Assembly: GCA_913054055.1 (NCBI GenBank)
Contig: CAJXIT010000041.1
Coordinates: 1 to 15,152 of the forward strand
From: an uncultured Thalassolituus sp.
GTDB taxonomy: Bacteria; Pseudomonadota; Gammaproteobacteria; Pseudomonadales; Oceanobacteraceae
DNA length: 15,152 nucleotides
Reading direction: 5' to 3'
Each line of letters begins with the position of its first letter. Within the stretch, counting starts at the first letter, position 1. The translations under genes were made by a program, and so were the position numbers. The notes beneath the pieces are model-generated. The model made no database searches, was not told the origin of the DNA, and was given only the letters and a program-made list of their open reading frames with translations. Positions 6,005 to 13,920 of this stretch are shown here, one piece after another.

Positions 6005-7183
6005 ATGCAATGGTTAAATAACATAGATCCAATAAAACATGATTTATGGCATGTGGACTACCCCTTTTTAAGTAAGGGTTTTTTACGTGCACTAGAACAG
6101 AGCAAAAGCATTAATGGCACTTCTGGTTGGAATAGCCATTACCTACTTATTAAAAACAACGACCACCTAAACAGTATAGACAATACTCAGTCTGAAGCGG
6201 AAAACAATTTACTGATTCCCGCTTTTATAAAAGACCATTCCTACGGGGAGTATGTATTTGATTGGGGATGGGCCGAAGCTTATCAGCGCCATGGTCTCAA
6301 CTATTATCCTAAACTGCTCATAGCCGCCCCCTTTACACCGGCGCAAGGCCCTAGGTTTTTTTTGAATAATGAAAATCACTTAGCTTCATTAGATGGCAAG
6401 CACATTAGCGAAAGTATTCAGCAGCATTGCGCCGAACAAAATTTAAGCGGCGCCCATATTTTATTATGCAATGATGAAGAAAGGGATTTACTACAAGTCC
6501 ATAACTGGCACCTAAGAAGCAGCGTGCAATTTCATTGGTATAATTATGGATACACCCACTTTGATGATTTTCTATCCCGTTTTAAATCCCGAAAACGCAA
6601 AGCCGTAAAAAAAGAACGCGCGTTAATTAAACAACAAAACATTGAAGTTAACGTGATTCAAGGTGTGGATATTACACCGCAGCAATGGCAGTTTTTTTAT
6701 TTCTGCTATCAAACCACGTATGCTAAACGGGGTATGCAAGGCTATATCACACTTGAAGGTTTTGAAAACTTTCAAAAAGAAATCCCTGATCATTTATTTT
6801 TAGTCCTTGCCCAGCAACATGGTCAACCCATTGCTTGTGCCCTGTACTTTAAAGATGAAGATAATTTGTATGGGCGCTACTGGGGGTGTGACAAGGATAT
6901 TCCCGGCTTACATTTTGAATTATGTTATTACCAAGGCATTGAATATTGCATTAAACATAATATTTCACATTTTGACCCAGGCACACAAGGTGAGCACAAA
7001 ATTAGCCGCGGCTTTGAACCCGTGTTTCGCTATTCATTGCATCACCTTCAACATGAAGGGTTTCATCATGCTGTGGGCGATTTTGTAAAAGACGAAAGGC
7101 AATCGCTAGAGCAATATCAAAAAGAGTGCTATCAACAACTGCCCTTTAATGAAGAGAACATGCCGGAACTGAAAAATAAATAA
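6005..7183 (+). CDS. FemAB-like GNAT-fold protein (PF04339 / DUF482 type)
   Basis: Cytoplasmic protein of 392 residues from the GNAT-superfamily group annotated as 'peptidoglycan biosynthesis/recognition' (formerly DUF482). Recognisable family blocks are FDWGWAEAYQRHG (about 84-96), the basic SRFKSRKRKAVKKER (about 190-204), YGRYWGC (about 288-294), LHFELCYYQGIEYCI, and HFDPGTQGEHKISRGF (about 321-336). The FemAB relatives transfer amino acids from aminoacyl-tRNA to peptidoglycan precursors. For this branch the reaction has not, as far as I know, been shown, so the substrate is open. The start at 6005 has only a weak AAGAGA upstream. The gene is divergent from the HIT gene and ends in a hairpin that contains its own stop codon. 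Confidence 0.85.
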   Translation: MQWLNNIDPIKHDLWHVDYPFLSKGFLRALEQSKSINGTSGWNSHYLLIKNNDHLNSIDNTQSEAENNLLIPAFIKDHSYGEYVFDWGWAEAYQRHGLNYYPKLLIAAPFTPAQGPRFFLNNENHLASLDGKHISESIQQHCAEQNLSGAHILLCNDEERDLLQVHNWHLRSSVQFHWYNYGYTHFDDFLSRFKSRKRKAVKKERALIKQQNIEVNVIQGVDITPQQWQFFYFCYQTTYAKRGMQGYITLEGFENFQKEIPDHLFLVLAQQHGQPIACALYFKDEDNLYGRYWGCDKDIPGLHFELCYYQGIEYCIKHNISHFDPGTQGEHKISRGFEPVFRYSLHHLQHEGFHHAVGDFVKDERQSLEQYQKECYQQLPFNEENMPELKNK

Positions 7184-7204
7184 GGCCAATGAATGGCTTT
7201 ATTT
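7178..7204 (+). terminator. Hairpin containing the FemAB-like gene stop codon
   Basis: AAATAAGGCCA (7178-7188) pairs with TGGCTTTATTT (7194-7204) over 11 bp with one G-U, around a 5-nt loop. The TAA stop (7181-7183) lies in the left arm. The following T-tract is weak, so terminator activity is likely but not certain. Confidence 0.55.
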
Positions 7205-7274
7205 CAGTGCCTTTTAGTTCGTGCGAGCCCAGTAGTATGCCCCTTTTGCGTAGCAAATGCTTTGGGTACACTCT

Positions 7275-7401
7275 GGCCGATCAAACTTGGATAATTTATC
7301 GCGCACAGGGTGCGCTCGTACGAGGCCATCCCTATGGCCGATCAAACTTGGATTAATTTATCGCGAACGAGGCCCGATTAAACTAGGGTTAATTCATCGC
7401 G
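7275..7401. repeat. Three degenerate copies of a ~30-bp intergenic repeat
   Basis: Copies lie at 7275-7303, 7336-7365 and 7372-7401. Each starts GGCCGAT or GCCCGAT, continues AAACT-GG, and ends ATTTATCGCG or ATTCATCGCG. Copies 1 and 2 differ by one inserted T; copy 3 is more diverged. Spacers are 32 and 6 bp. ACGAG/ACGAT follows copies 2 and 3, and related CGTGCGAG and CGTACGAGG occur at about 7219 and 7316. The 32-bp spacer contains half of a GGCCA/TGGCC hairpin (7324-7339). The rest of the 7184-7431 gap shows no credible gene. This is most likely a genome-specific intergenic repeat family. Confidence 0.7.
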
Positions 7402-7431
7402 TACGATGCTGGCCACTTGCCCGATAAAAAC

Positions 7432-8079
7432 CTAACACCAATTCTGTTTTAATGGTTTTTCAATGATCAGCTCTTTTAAATTCGCCTCGATCACACGATA
7501 GCCCACATTACCGATTAATTTTTGTCGACCTTCATTAAACACCCAAGCTGGGCTCACTGATATTTGATAATCCTTGGCTCTTTGAAAATCCATATTTAAA
7601 TCCGAGTACGCTTGCCCAGATCCTAAGTAGTCCTTCACCGGTTCGCAATCTATATCTAAGGTTTTGGCTATGCTTTCACACACATCCACTCTGGAGATGT
7701 CTTTCGCTTCCATAAAAAAGGCGGAGCGTAAGGCAGACGAATATTCACGGGCTTTAGCATGGCCATGAATGGCCTGAACAGATTTAAGGCACGCATGGGC
7801 CGTCATAGATGTGGTGGGCCTGACGGCAGTCCAAGTATCAGGGTGTAAACTCATATCAAACTGCTCAGCCACTTCACGGGCATGATCTGCATAGCCTTCA
7901 AAGCCGCCTCTGTGGTTCCAGCCCGCATCAATCTTTGGATAAACAGAAGCAAAATTGGGTAAAAACTGTAATTGAATATCCAGATCTTTCCCTAATTGAA
8001 GCTCTACTTCTTCTAAGCGCTTTTCATTAATAAAGGCCCAAACGCACAATACATCGGAAAAATAATCCACTTTAAGCAT
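7432..8079 (-). CDS. DsbA/FrnE-like thioredoxin-fold protein lacking CxxC
   Basis: Protein of 215 residues in the DsbA-like (DSBA oxidoreductase / FrnE / HCCA isomerase) thioredoxin-fold family, without a signal peptide and so cytoplasmic. The N-terminal strand reads KVDYFSDVLCVWAF. The usual CPWC redox motif is CVWA here (Cys12 to Ala15), so a CxxC disulfide cannot form. The cis-proline region is ISVSPAWVFN (about 172-181). The last residue of the protein is a cysteine (NWC), which might substitute in thiol chemistry; this is speculative. The reaction is unknown and could be glutathione-dependent isomerisation. I chose the ATG at 8077-8079, preceded by GAGAG at 8 nt; an upstream GTG at 8094 adds five residues but has no ribosome-binding site. 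It follows the thi operon by 71 bp with no visible terminator, so it may be cotranscribed. Confidence 0.8.
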   Translation of the reverse strand: MLKVDYFSDVLCVWAFINEKRLEEVELQLGKDLDIQLQFLPNFASVYPKIDAGWNHRGGFEGYADHAREVAEQFDMSLHPDTWTAVRPTTSMTAHACLKSVQAIHGHAKAREYSSALRSAFFMEAKDISRVDVCESIAKTLDIDCEPVKDYLGSGQAYSDLNMDFQRAKDYQISVSPAWVFNEGRQKLIGNVGYRVIEANLKELIIEKPLKQNWC

Positions 8080-8150
8080 CTTATGTTCTCTCACTTAAAC
8101 AGGTCTTGTTTCAATGATAGACACAATATCAGGCTTTATATTAGATTTCA

Positions 8151-9659
8151 CTAATAAGCAGAAGAATGATTAAACTCAGCCATATACTGGTTGACCGCTT
8201 CTTCTGCACTGTGTGCTTCGGTGATAGCGGTAATCATGGCAATGGCATCCACCCCTGTCTGCTTCACTTGGGCAAAGCGTTTCCCATGAATGCCACCAAT
8301 GGCCACCATGGGCTTATTCGGCAAGTGCTTGCGCCAGTAAGATAAGCCAACAGGGCCTTGAGGCACCCATGGCATATCTTTGCTTTGGGTTTCATACACA
8401 GGGCCAAATGCAATATATGAAGGGTTAATGGTTTTGGCTCGGGCCACTTCATAAAAACAATGGCTACTCAAACCCAAACGTAATCCGGCCTCGCTAATGG
8501 CTTGTAGGTCAGCGTCATCAATGTCTTCTTGCCCTAGATGCACCCCATAAGCATTGCACTCAATGGCCAATTGCCAATAATCGTTAATGAATAACTGGCA
8601 GTCATATTGTTTGGCAATGTTCATCGCCATTTGAATTTCATTTTTTAAGTCTTCACCATTTAAATCTTTTACCCTTAATTGCGCAACTTTAATGCCTAAG
8701 GGCAATAACCTTTCTAACCATGATGCGCGTTCAAAAATTGGGTATAACCCTAAAGGCTGATCACAAGCAGGGAATGTAAGCTGGCTTTCACTTTGCGCTT
8801 TAAAAACCTGCGGCAAGTTCACGTCTAGCTGACTGATTTCATTTAATGAACAATATTCTGCAGTCATCCATTTTTTAAATCCTAAACTGCCGTTGTTTTG
8901 GCTCACGCAAAAAGGAGATTGCCAACCGGTTTGCATTTGCATTTTTGCCATGGTGACCGCATCCCCCATGGTGGCACCCAGTGCCAAACCGGCAGCGATC
9001 AATGACGCCATAGCGCAGCCTGTACCACGATTATATTGATGTTCAAATATTTCATGCTTTAGATAAAACTGAATGTCTTGGGCACAATAAAAATCCAACG
9101 ATGGCTCATCGGTATGCCCACCTTTTAACAGAGTAGCGTTGACTCCTTTATCTAGAAATTGCTGGGCTAACTCTTCTACAGACTCGTGCTGATCAATTTC
9201 AGCTCCTAGCAAAGCCTTTGCTTCATTCATATTTGGTGTCAGTAAATCCACATGAGGCAATAGATTTAAAATACCCGCCAGCCGATTTTCATATTGTTCA
9301 ATAGAGCCACTACTGGCTGCCAATACAGGATCTAAAATTATGGATTTATTTTTAAAAACATCATGAGTTATTAATATTTCGGCTTGCCTAGCATTAGCCA
9401 GTAAACCAATTTTAATCACATGGCAATTGGCCATGCCCACAAGGGCATCTAACTGACTGAAAAAAGCATCATCAGAAACAGGGTTTAACTGGTAAAAACC
9501 CCTTTCATTTTGTGCGGTAGTGGCCGTGATACACGCCATACCATGAACATCCATGGAGGCGAGCGCGCGCATATCAGCATGTACACCTGACAAGCCCATG
9601 GGGTCAGTGGCCGAAATGCAAATCACACTGGGCTTTTTATTAACGTTTTTATATGGCAT
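8151..9659 (-). CDS. thiDE: Fused HMP(-P) kinase-like ThiD and thiamine phosphate synthase ThiE
   Basis: Bifunctional thiamine enzyme of 502 residues. The ThiD-like half (about 10-265) would phosphorylate HMP-P to HMP-PP. It shows TAQN at 48-51, LTPNMNEAKALLG, LLKGGH and GTGC at 212-215 with Cys215. The N-terminal glycine-rich signature is unusual: ATDPMGLSGVHAD (17-29) instead of the common GSDPSGGAGIQAD, and Arg211 replaces the His before GTGC. The ThiE half (about 300-495) couples HMP-PP to thiazole phosphate to give thiamine phosphate. It has QLRVKD at 327-332, INDYWQLA, GVHLGQED, AFGPVYETQSKD and VAIGGI, and looks complete. The ThiE part is therefore secure and the exact specificity of the ThiD part is less so. 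It is the last pathway gene of the operon, 65 bp after thiG. The ribosome-binding site AGAAGG lies unusually close (2 nt) to the ATG. Confidence 0.92.
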   Translation of the reverse strand: MPYKNVNKKPSVICISATDPMGLSGVHADMRALASMDVHGMACITATTAQNERGFYQLNPVSDDAFFSQLDALVGMANCHVIKIGLLANARQAEILITHDVFKNKSIILDPVLAASSGSIEQYENRLAGILNLLPHVDLLTPNMNEAKALLGAEIDQHESVEELAQQFLDKGVNATLLKGGHTDEPSLDFYCAQDIQFYLKHEIFEHQYNRGTGCAMASLIAAGLALGATMGDAVTMAKMQMQTGWQSPFCVSQNNGSLGFKKWMTAEYCSLNEISQLDVNLPQVFKAQSESQLTFPACDQPLGLYPIFERASWLERLLPLGIKVAQLRVKDLNGEDLKNEIQMAMNIAKQYDCQLFINDYWQLAIECNAYGVHLGQEDIDDADLQAISEAGLRLGLSSHCFYEVARAKTINPSYIAFGPVYETQSKDMPWVPQGPVGLSYWRKHLPNKPMVAIGGIHGKRFAQVKQTGVDAIAMITAITEAHSAEEAVNQYMAEFNHSSAY

Positions 9660-9724
9660 TGCCTTCTCTATTCACAACTGTTCCGTACACGTGACCTATT
9701 TTGTGTGTATTTTAGTTTGGTGTT

Positions 9725-10555
9725 TTAATTTTGATGCCAAAACGGTGTGCCCACCACAGGTGTACTGGCACTGGCCTTATTTTGTTCGTTCATACAACCC
9801 GCAAGATAACCTTGTCGCCCTGCTTCAATGGCCAATCGAAACGCATGAGCCATGGCAATGCTGTTTTGTGATTTTGCCACCGCTGTATTTAATAAAACGG
9901 CATCGTACCCTAACTCCATGGCTTGAGCTGCGTGACTGGGTTTGCCAATTCCGGCATCTACCACCAAAGGAATATTTGGAAACCGTTCTCGTAGCAGGGT
10001 CAAAGCATAAGGGTTCATCAAACCCTTTCCTGTGCCAATGGGCGCGCCCCAAGGCATTAAGATATTACAGCCAACACTTAATAACTTTTCACACAAAACT
10101 AAATCATCTGTGCAATAGGGAAACACTTCAAACCCTTGTGAAATTAACTCAGAGGCTGCTTCTACCAATTCAAATGGATCAGGCTGTAAAGTGTAATCAT
10201 CCCCAATGACTTCAAGTTTTATCCAATTGGTTTTGAATAACTCTCGCGCCATAATACTGGTGGTTATGGCTTCTTTTGCACTTAAACAACCCGCCGTATT
10301 GGGCAACAAATAACGATTACTTTGCTGAAATGACTGTATAAACTGCCAAAAGTTTTCGTTTTGTTGCATGCCATCGGCTGCAACTTGTCGCCTTAGGGAC
10401 AAGGTCACCACTTGCGATTGAGATGCATCGATTGCAGCCTGCATATTTGCAGGAGAGTCATACATGGCGGTGCCGATAAAAAACCGACTGTCTAACGTTT
10501 GTCCGCCAATATGTAACGGGTCACTTAGATTCATTCCAGTATTTAGCCCATCCAT
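9725..10555 (-). CDS. thiG: Thiazole synthase ThiG
   Basis: TIM-barrel enzyme of 276 residues that condenses DXP, dehydroglycine and ThiS-thiocarboxylate into the thiamine thiazole phosphate carboxylate. The Schiff-base lysine is Lys113 in WIKLEVIGD. Other family segments are TLSLRRQ (51-57), LPNTAGC (84-90), MPWGAPIGTGKGL, LVVDAGIGKPSHA and AVLLNTAVAKS. The start ATG at 10553-10555 lies 2 nt after the thiS stop, and its Shine-Dalgarno GGGAGG is formed by the last thiS codons, so translation is probably coupled to thiS. A second in-frame ATG at residue 8 lacks such a site. ThiG pairs with ThiS in the complex. Confidence 0.97.
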   Translation of the reverse strand: MDGLNTGMNLSDPLHIGGQTLDSRFFIGTAMYDSPANMQAAIDASQSQVVTLSLRRQVAADGMQQNENFWQFIQSFQQSNRYLLPNTAGCLSAKEAITTSIMARELFKTNWIKLEVIGDDYTLQPDPFELVEAASELISQGFEVFPYCTDDLVLCEKLLSVGCNILMPWGAPIGTGKGLMNPYALTLLRERFPNIPLVVDAGIGKPSHAAQAMELGYDAVLLNTAVAKSQNSIAMAHAFRLAIEAGRQGYLAGCMNEQNKASASTPVVGTPFWHQN

Positions 10556-10557
10556 CT

Positions 10558-10770
10558 TCAGCCTCCCACTACCGCGGTTAATAGTTCAATGGCATCGCCA
10601 TCATTCAGTATATGATTGTGGTAATCATCTTTGTGCACAAACTCTAAATTCACCGCCACAACCGACTGATCGATGGTTAACCCCTGACACACTTCACTGT
10701 TATCTAAAAACTGCAATAAGGTGCACGCTTCAGACACTTGTAAACTCTGCCCATTAAATACAATGTTCAT
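10558..10770 (-). CDS. thiS: Sulfur carrier protein ThiS
   Basis: Ubiquitin-like sulfur carrier of 70 residues. It ends in the required Gly-Gly (LLTAVVGG), whose terminal carboxylate is adenylated and converted to a thiocarboxylate that gives sulfur to ThiG. MNIVFNGQ and LNDGDAIELL are typical. I prefer the ATG at 10768-10770 (GGAG 10 nt upstream). A GTG at 10776 would add two residues but leaves only 4 nt from the same GGAG. The gene overlaps the 3' end of thiO by 17 bp. The gene that activates ThiS (thiF) is not in the window. Confidence 0.95.
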   Translation of the reverse strand: MNIVFNGQSLQVSEACTLLQFLDNSEVCQGLTIDQSVVAVNLEFVHKDDYHNHILNDGDAIELLTAVVGG

Positions 10771-11836
10771 GATCACGGTACTCCATGGAAGAATTTTGTT
10801 TTAAATCAGAAGTGACATCTAACCCTAACTGGGCAAACGCCTTCGCCACTACCGACGGAGCCAGCAAATAGCCGTGTCGGTACAAGCCATTAATGCGGCT
10901 TAGCCCTGCTTCATGCTCAATGAATGGTTGATGATCTAACGTGGTAGGCCTTGCATTGCAATCTAGCTTTAAAATACGGGCTTCGGCAAATCCTGGGTGC
11001 ACACTGAACGCCGCTGATAATAGCTCAAGCGTAGAGCGCACACTGATTGGCCCTACATCCGCTGATTGGATTTCAGTGGCGCCAATCATGTAACAATGAT
11101 TTTCCCTTGGCACAATATAAATACGATACCTAGGGTGCATCACTCGCACCATTCTTTGAATGTTAACTTGAGGGGCTTGCACAGTGATCACTTCACCGCG
11201 CACACCGTGCAACCCTTTAATCTCGCCTTTTGCAGCTAATCCACGACAGTCAAATACCCAATCAAAATCTTCACCATTCACTTTGCCAGCTTGCAAATTC
11301 ATAACCTGCTTTTGATGCCAGTTAGACTGCTTTTTCAAATCGCTGTGCAAAGCAAATAAAGCTTGCTGAGCATCCACTTGCGCTTCATTTTTTAAATATA
11401 AAGATCGCCCCAACTCTTTCAGTTCAGGTTCAAGGTTTTGTTGATCCATTAACAAACACGATTCAGAAAAGTGATCTCCTAACTTAGTTTTTAGGCAATT
11501 CACAAACTGATTAAATGCGCCCTCATCCTGCCGATGACTCACCACCAATGTACCATTGTCTTTATGAAACACAGGCTCATCTAATGCATCAATGATACTA
11601 GACCACAGCACAATAGACTCTAAACCCAGTTGATGAATATGGTCATTGGCGCTTTCAAGTTCCGCCATGGGCGCCAACATGCCCGCTGCGGTATAGGAGC
11701 AGCTTGATTTGTTGGCATCCGGTTCAAACACATGCACTTCAAAACCTTGTCGCACGGCATACCAAGCGGTAATACTGCCGCAGATACCCGCACCAACAAT
11801 GGCAACCTTTTTGGCTTGCCCGCCTGCAAGTGTCAT
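10754..11836 (-). CDS. thiO: Glycine oxidase ThiO (FAD-dependent)
   Basis: FAD-dependent D-amino-acid-oxidase-type flavoprotein of 360 residues that oxidises glycine to the imine used by ThiG, with oxygen as acceptor. The N-terminal dinucleotide-binding motif is VAIVGAGICG (about 11-20), followed by EVHVFEPD at the end of the second beta strand. The C-terminal substrate region NARPTTLDHQPFIE and GLYRHGYLLAPSVV is characteristic of ThiO. This is the aerobic alternative to the radical enzyme ThiH, which is absent here. The first ATG is at 11834-11836, 2 nt after the thiC stop. A GTG at 11839 overlapping that stop is also possible, and GAGG lies at usable distance from both. Coupled to thiC upstream and overlapping thiS downstream. 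Confidence 0.95.
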   Translation of the reverse strand: MTLAGGQAKKVAIVGAGICGSITAWYAVRQGFEVHVFEPDANKSSCSYTAAGMLAPMAELESANDHIHQLGLESIVLWSSIIDALDEPVFHKDNGTLVVSHRQDEGAFNQFVNCLKTKLGDHFSESCLLMDQQNLEPELKELGRSLYLKNEAQVDAQQALFALHSDLKKQSNWHQKQVMNLQAGKVNGEDFDWVFDCRGLAAKGEIKGLHGVRGEVITVQAPQVNIQRMVRVMHPRYRIYIVPRENHCYMIGATEIQSADVGPISVRSTLELLSAAFSVHPGFAEARILKLDCNARPTTLDHQPFIEHEAGLSRINGLYRHGYLLAPSVVAKAFAQLGLDVTSDLKQNSSMEYRDHEHCI

Positions 11837-11838
11837 CA

Positions 11839-13767
11839 CTAAGCGTCCTCTTCAGCCACAACCTTGCTGGCATCACCAGGAATGTAGACTTCACTGCCTA
11901 AGGCTTTGAACTGAGCACTTTTTTCTGCCATGCCTGCTTGAATTTCCGAGTCTGTTAAATTTTCAGCATAGCGGTTATTGGAATAATCACGCACTTCTTG
12001 TGAAATTTTCATGGAGCAAAACTTCGGACCACACATGGAACAAAAGTGTGCCACTTTCGCGCTGTCTTTTGGCAGAGTTTCATCATGGTATTCCCGCGCG
12101 GTATCTGGGTCTAACCCCAGGTTAAATTGATCTTCCCAACGGAATTCAAAACGCGCTTTTGACATCATGTCATCACGATAACGAGCACCCGGATGGCCTT
12201 TTGCAATATCCGCTGCGTGCGCTGCAAGTTTGTAGGTAATGATACCCACTTTCACATCGTCACGATTTGGTAAACCCAAATGTTCTTTAGGTGTCACATA
12301 ACACAGCATGGCACAGCCAAACCAACCAATCATGGCGGCACCAATGCCTGACGTAATGTGATCATAGCCAGGGGCTATATCAGTGGTTAATGGCCCCAAG
12401 GTATAAAACGGCGCTTCGTCGCAGCACTCAAGCTGTTTTTCCATGTTAGCCTGCACCATATGCATAGGTACGTGGCCTGGGCCTTCGATCATCACTTGCA
12501 CGTCATGTTTCCACGCCACTTGTGTCAGTTCACCAAGGGTTTCTAATTCTGCAAACTGTGCCGCATCGTTAGCATCGGCTTGCGAGCCCGGACGTAATCC
12601 ATCACCTAAAGAAAAACTCACATCATAGGCTTTCATGATTTCGCAAATTTCTTCAAAGTGGGTATATAAAAAACTTTCTTCATGATGAGCAATGCACCAC
12701 TTGGCCATGATGGAACCACCGCGACTCACAATGCCTGTGACACGATCAGCGGTTAATGGCACATGGGCCAAACGAATGCCCGCATGAATGGTAAAATAAT
12801 CCACTCCTTGCTCAGCTTGTTCAATCAAGGTATCTCGAAAAATATCCCAAGTCAGGTCTTCAGCAATGCCGCCTACTTTTTCTAACGCTTGGTATAAAGG
12901 CACGGTTCCAATAGGCACTGGACTGTTGCGAATGATGTAATCCCGGGTACTGTGAATGTGTTTACCCGTAGACAAATCCATAACCGTATCACCGCCCCAG
13001 CGCGTTGACCAAACCAGTTTCTCAACTTCTTCTTCAATTGAAGACGTCAAAGCGCTGTTGCCAATATTGGCATTCACTTTCACTAAAAAGTTACGACCAA
13101 TGATCATTGGCTCTAACTCAGGGTGATTAATATTGGCAGGAATAATGGCGCGACCACGGGCAATTTCTTCACGTACAAATTCGCCTGTCATCACATCAGG
13201 TATTTTGGCGCCCATATGATTGCCTTTAAGTCTGGCCTCTCGCTCTGGGGTGGTAAATTCATTGTCTAAGGCTTCGCGCTTTTGATTTTCACGCATGGCC
13301 ACGTATTCCATTTCTGGCGTCACAATGCCTTTTCGCGCGTAATGCAATTGGGATACATTTTTACCAGGCTTAGCACGACGTGGCTGGCGCTGAAGATGAG
13401 GGTTATAAAATTGAAAGGCTTTGGACTCGTCATCGATGCCATTGTCTTCAGGTTTGGTATCACGGCCTTGATATAACTGAGAATCATCGCGATCTAAAAT
13501 CCACTTTTCACGCACATTTGAGGTGATGCCTTTGTGCACATCAATTTCTGCATTCACATCGGTATACGGGCCAGAAGTATCGTAAACCGTAATATCAGTG
13601 CCATCGGTAAGATTAATCTTACGCATAGGGACTTTCACGTCTGGGTGGTTTGGGCTTTGTAGATAGACTTTTTCACTGCCAGGCAGTGGCGTACGTGTGA
13701 TAACACTTTCATTCACATCCGCCAAGTTAGCAGACTGTATGATGTTTTTATCAGAAGAATTTTGCAT
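11839..13767 (-). CDS. thiC: Phosphomethylpyrimidine synthase ThiC
   Basis: Radical-SAM enzyme of 642 residues (E. coli ThiC about 631) that rearranges aminoimidazole ribotide to HMP-P, the pyrimidine precursor of thiamine. The C-terminal iron-sulfur motif CSMCGPKFC has Cys576, Cys579 and Cys584. The barrel shows FTIHAGI, SRGGSIMAKW, SLGDGLRPGS, MIEGPGHVPMH and LTTDIAPGYDHI. It is the first gene of the operon, behind a TPP riboswitch and a 153-nt leader. The ATG at 13765-13767 has the Shine-Dalgarno AAGGA (13774-13778) at 6 nt, inside a possible hairpin. Confidence 0.98.
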   Translation of the reverse strand: MQNSSDKNIIQSANLADVNESVITRTPLPGSEKVYLQSPNHPDVKVPMRKINLTDGTDITVYDTSGPYTDVNAEIDVHKGITSNVREKWILDRDDSQLYQGRDTKPEDNGIDDESKAFQFYNPHLQRQPRRAKPGKNVSQLHYARKGIVTPEMEYVAMRENQKREALDNEFTTPEREARLKGNHMGAKIPDVMTGEFVREEIARGRAIIPANINHPELEPMIIGRNFLVKVNANIGNSALTSSIEEEVEKLVWSTRWGGDTVMDLSTGKHIHSTRDYIIRNSPVPIGTVPLYQALEKVGGIAEDLTWDIFRDTLIEQAEQGVDYFTIHAGIRLAHVPLTADRVTGIVSRGGSIMAKWCIAHHEESFLYTHFEEICEIMKAYDVSFSLGDGLRPGSQADANDAAQFAELETLGELTQVAWKHDVQVMIEGPGHVPMHMVQANMEKQLECCDEAPFYTLGPLTTDIAPGYDHITSGIGAAMIGWFGCAMLCYVTPKEHLGLPNRDDVKVGIITYKLAAHAADIAKGHPGARYRDDMMSKARFEFRWEDQFNLGLDPDTAREYHDETLPKDSAKVAHFCSMCGPKFCSMKISQEVRDYSNNRYAENLTDSEIQAGMAEKSAQFKALGSEVYIPGDASKVVAEEDA

Positions 13768-13794
13768 AGTGGGTCCTTAATTAAGTAACCACTA
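13767..13794 (-). promoter_or_regulatory. Leader hairpin enclosing the thiC ribosome-binding site
   Basis: On the minus strand TAGTGG (rev. of 13789-13794) can pair with CCACTA (rev. of 13767-13772), whose last base is the A of the thiC ATG. The 16-nt loop contains AAGGA and the palindrome CTTAATTAAG (13776-13785), which could pair part of the Shine-Dalgarno. It may be the expression platform of the riboswitch through translation control. Unproven. Confidence 0.4.
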
Positions 13795-13920
13795 ACACAG
13801 ACGTGCGGGAAGCCATTTATTGCGTGATACAGAAAACACTGCAGCACAACAACAAACATGCATAGATGTAAAAAAGATAGAATTAAACTGATAACAGCGA
13901 TATTTAAATCATCTTTTCTA

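Noticed and set aside
5957..6010. Longer HIT protein starting at 6010
   Set aside because: The extra 18 residues have no family similarity, the start has no Shine-Dalgarno and it overlaps the divergent gene; the ATG at 5956 has AGGAG at ideal distance.
6807..7088. Second plus-strand frame within the FemAB-like gene
   Set aside because: Out-of-frame shadow of a conserved region of the 6005-7183 gene.
7275..7401. Possible CRISPR array
   Set aside because: Only three diverged copies with spacers of 32 and 6 bp, and no cas genes nearby.
7184..7431. Small gene in the repeat-bearing gap
   Set aside because: All frames are short and no start has a ribosome-binding site; the region is explained by the repeats and a hairpin.
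9553..10209. Plus-strand 218-residue frame opposite thiG and thiDE
   Set aside because: Long by chance; it covers the conserved antisense strands of thiG and the thiDE start, and its translation is not protein-like.
13861..13912. Rho-independent terminator just after the TPP riboswitch
   Set aside because: AAAAGAT/ATCTTTT pairing followed by U is present but has almost no GC and a very large loop; kept only as a comment in the riboswitch entry.
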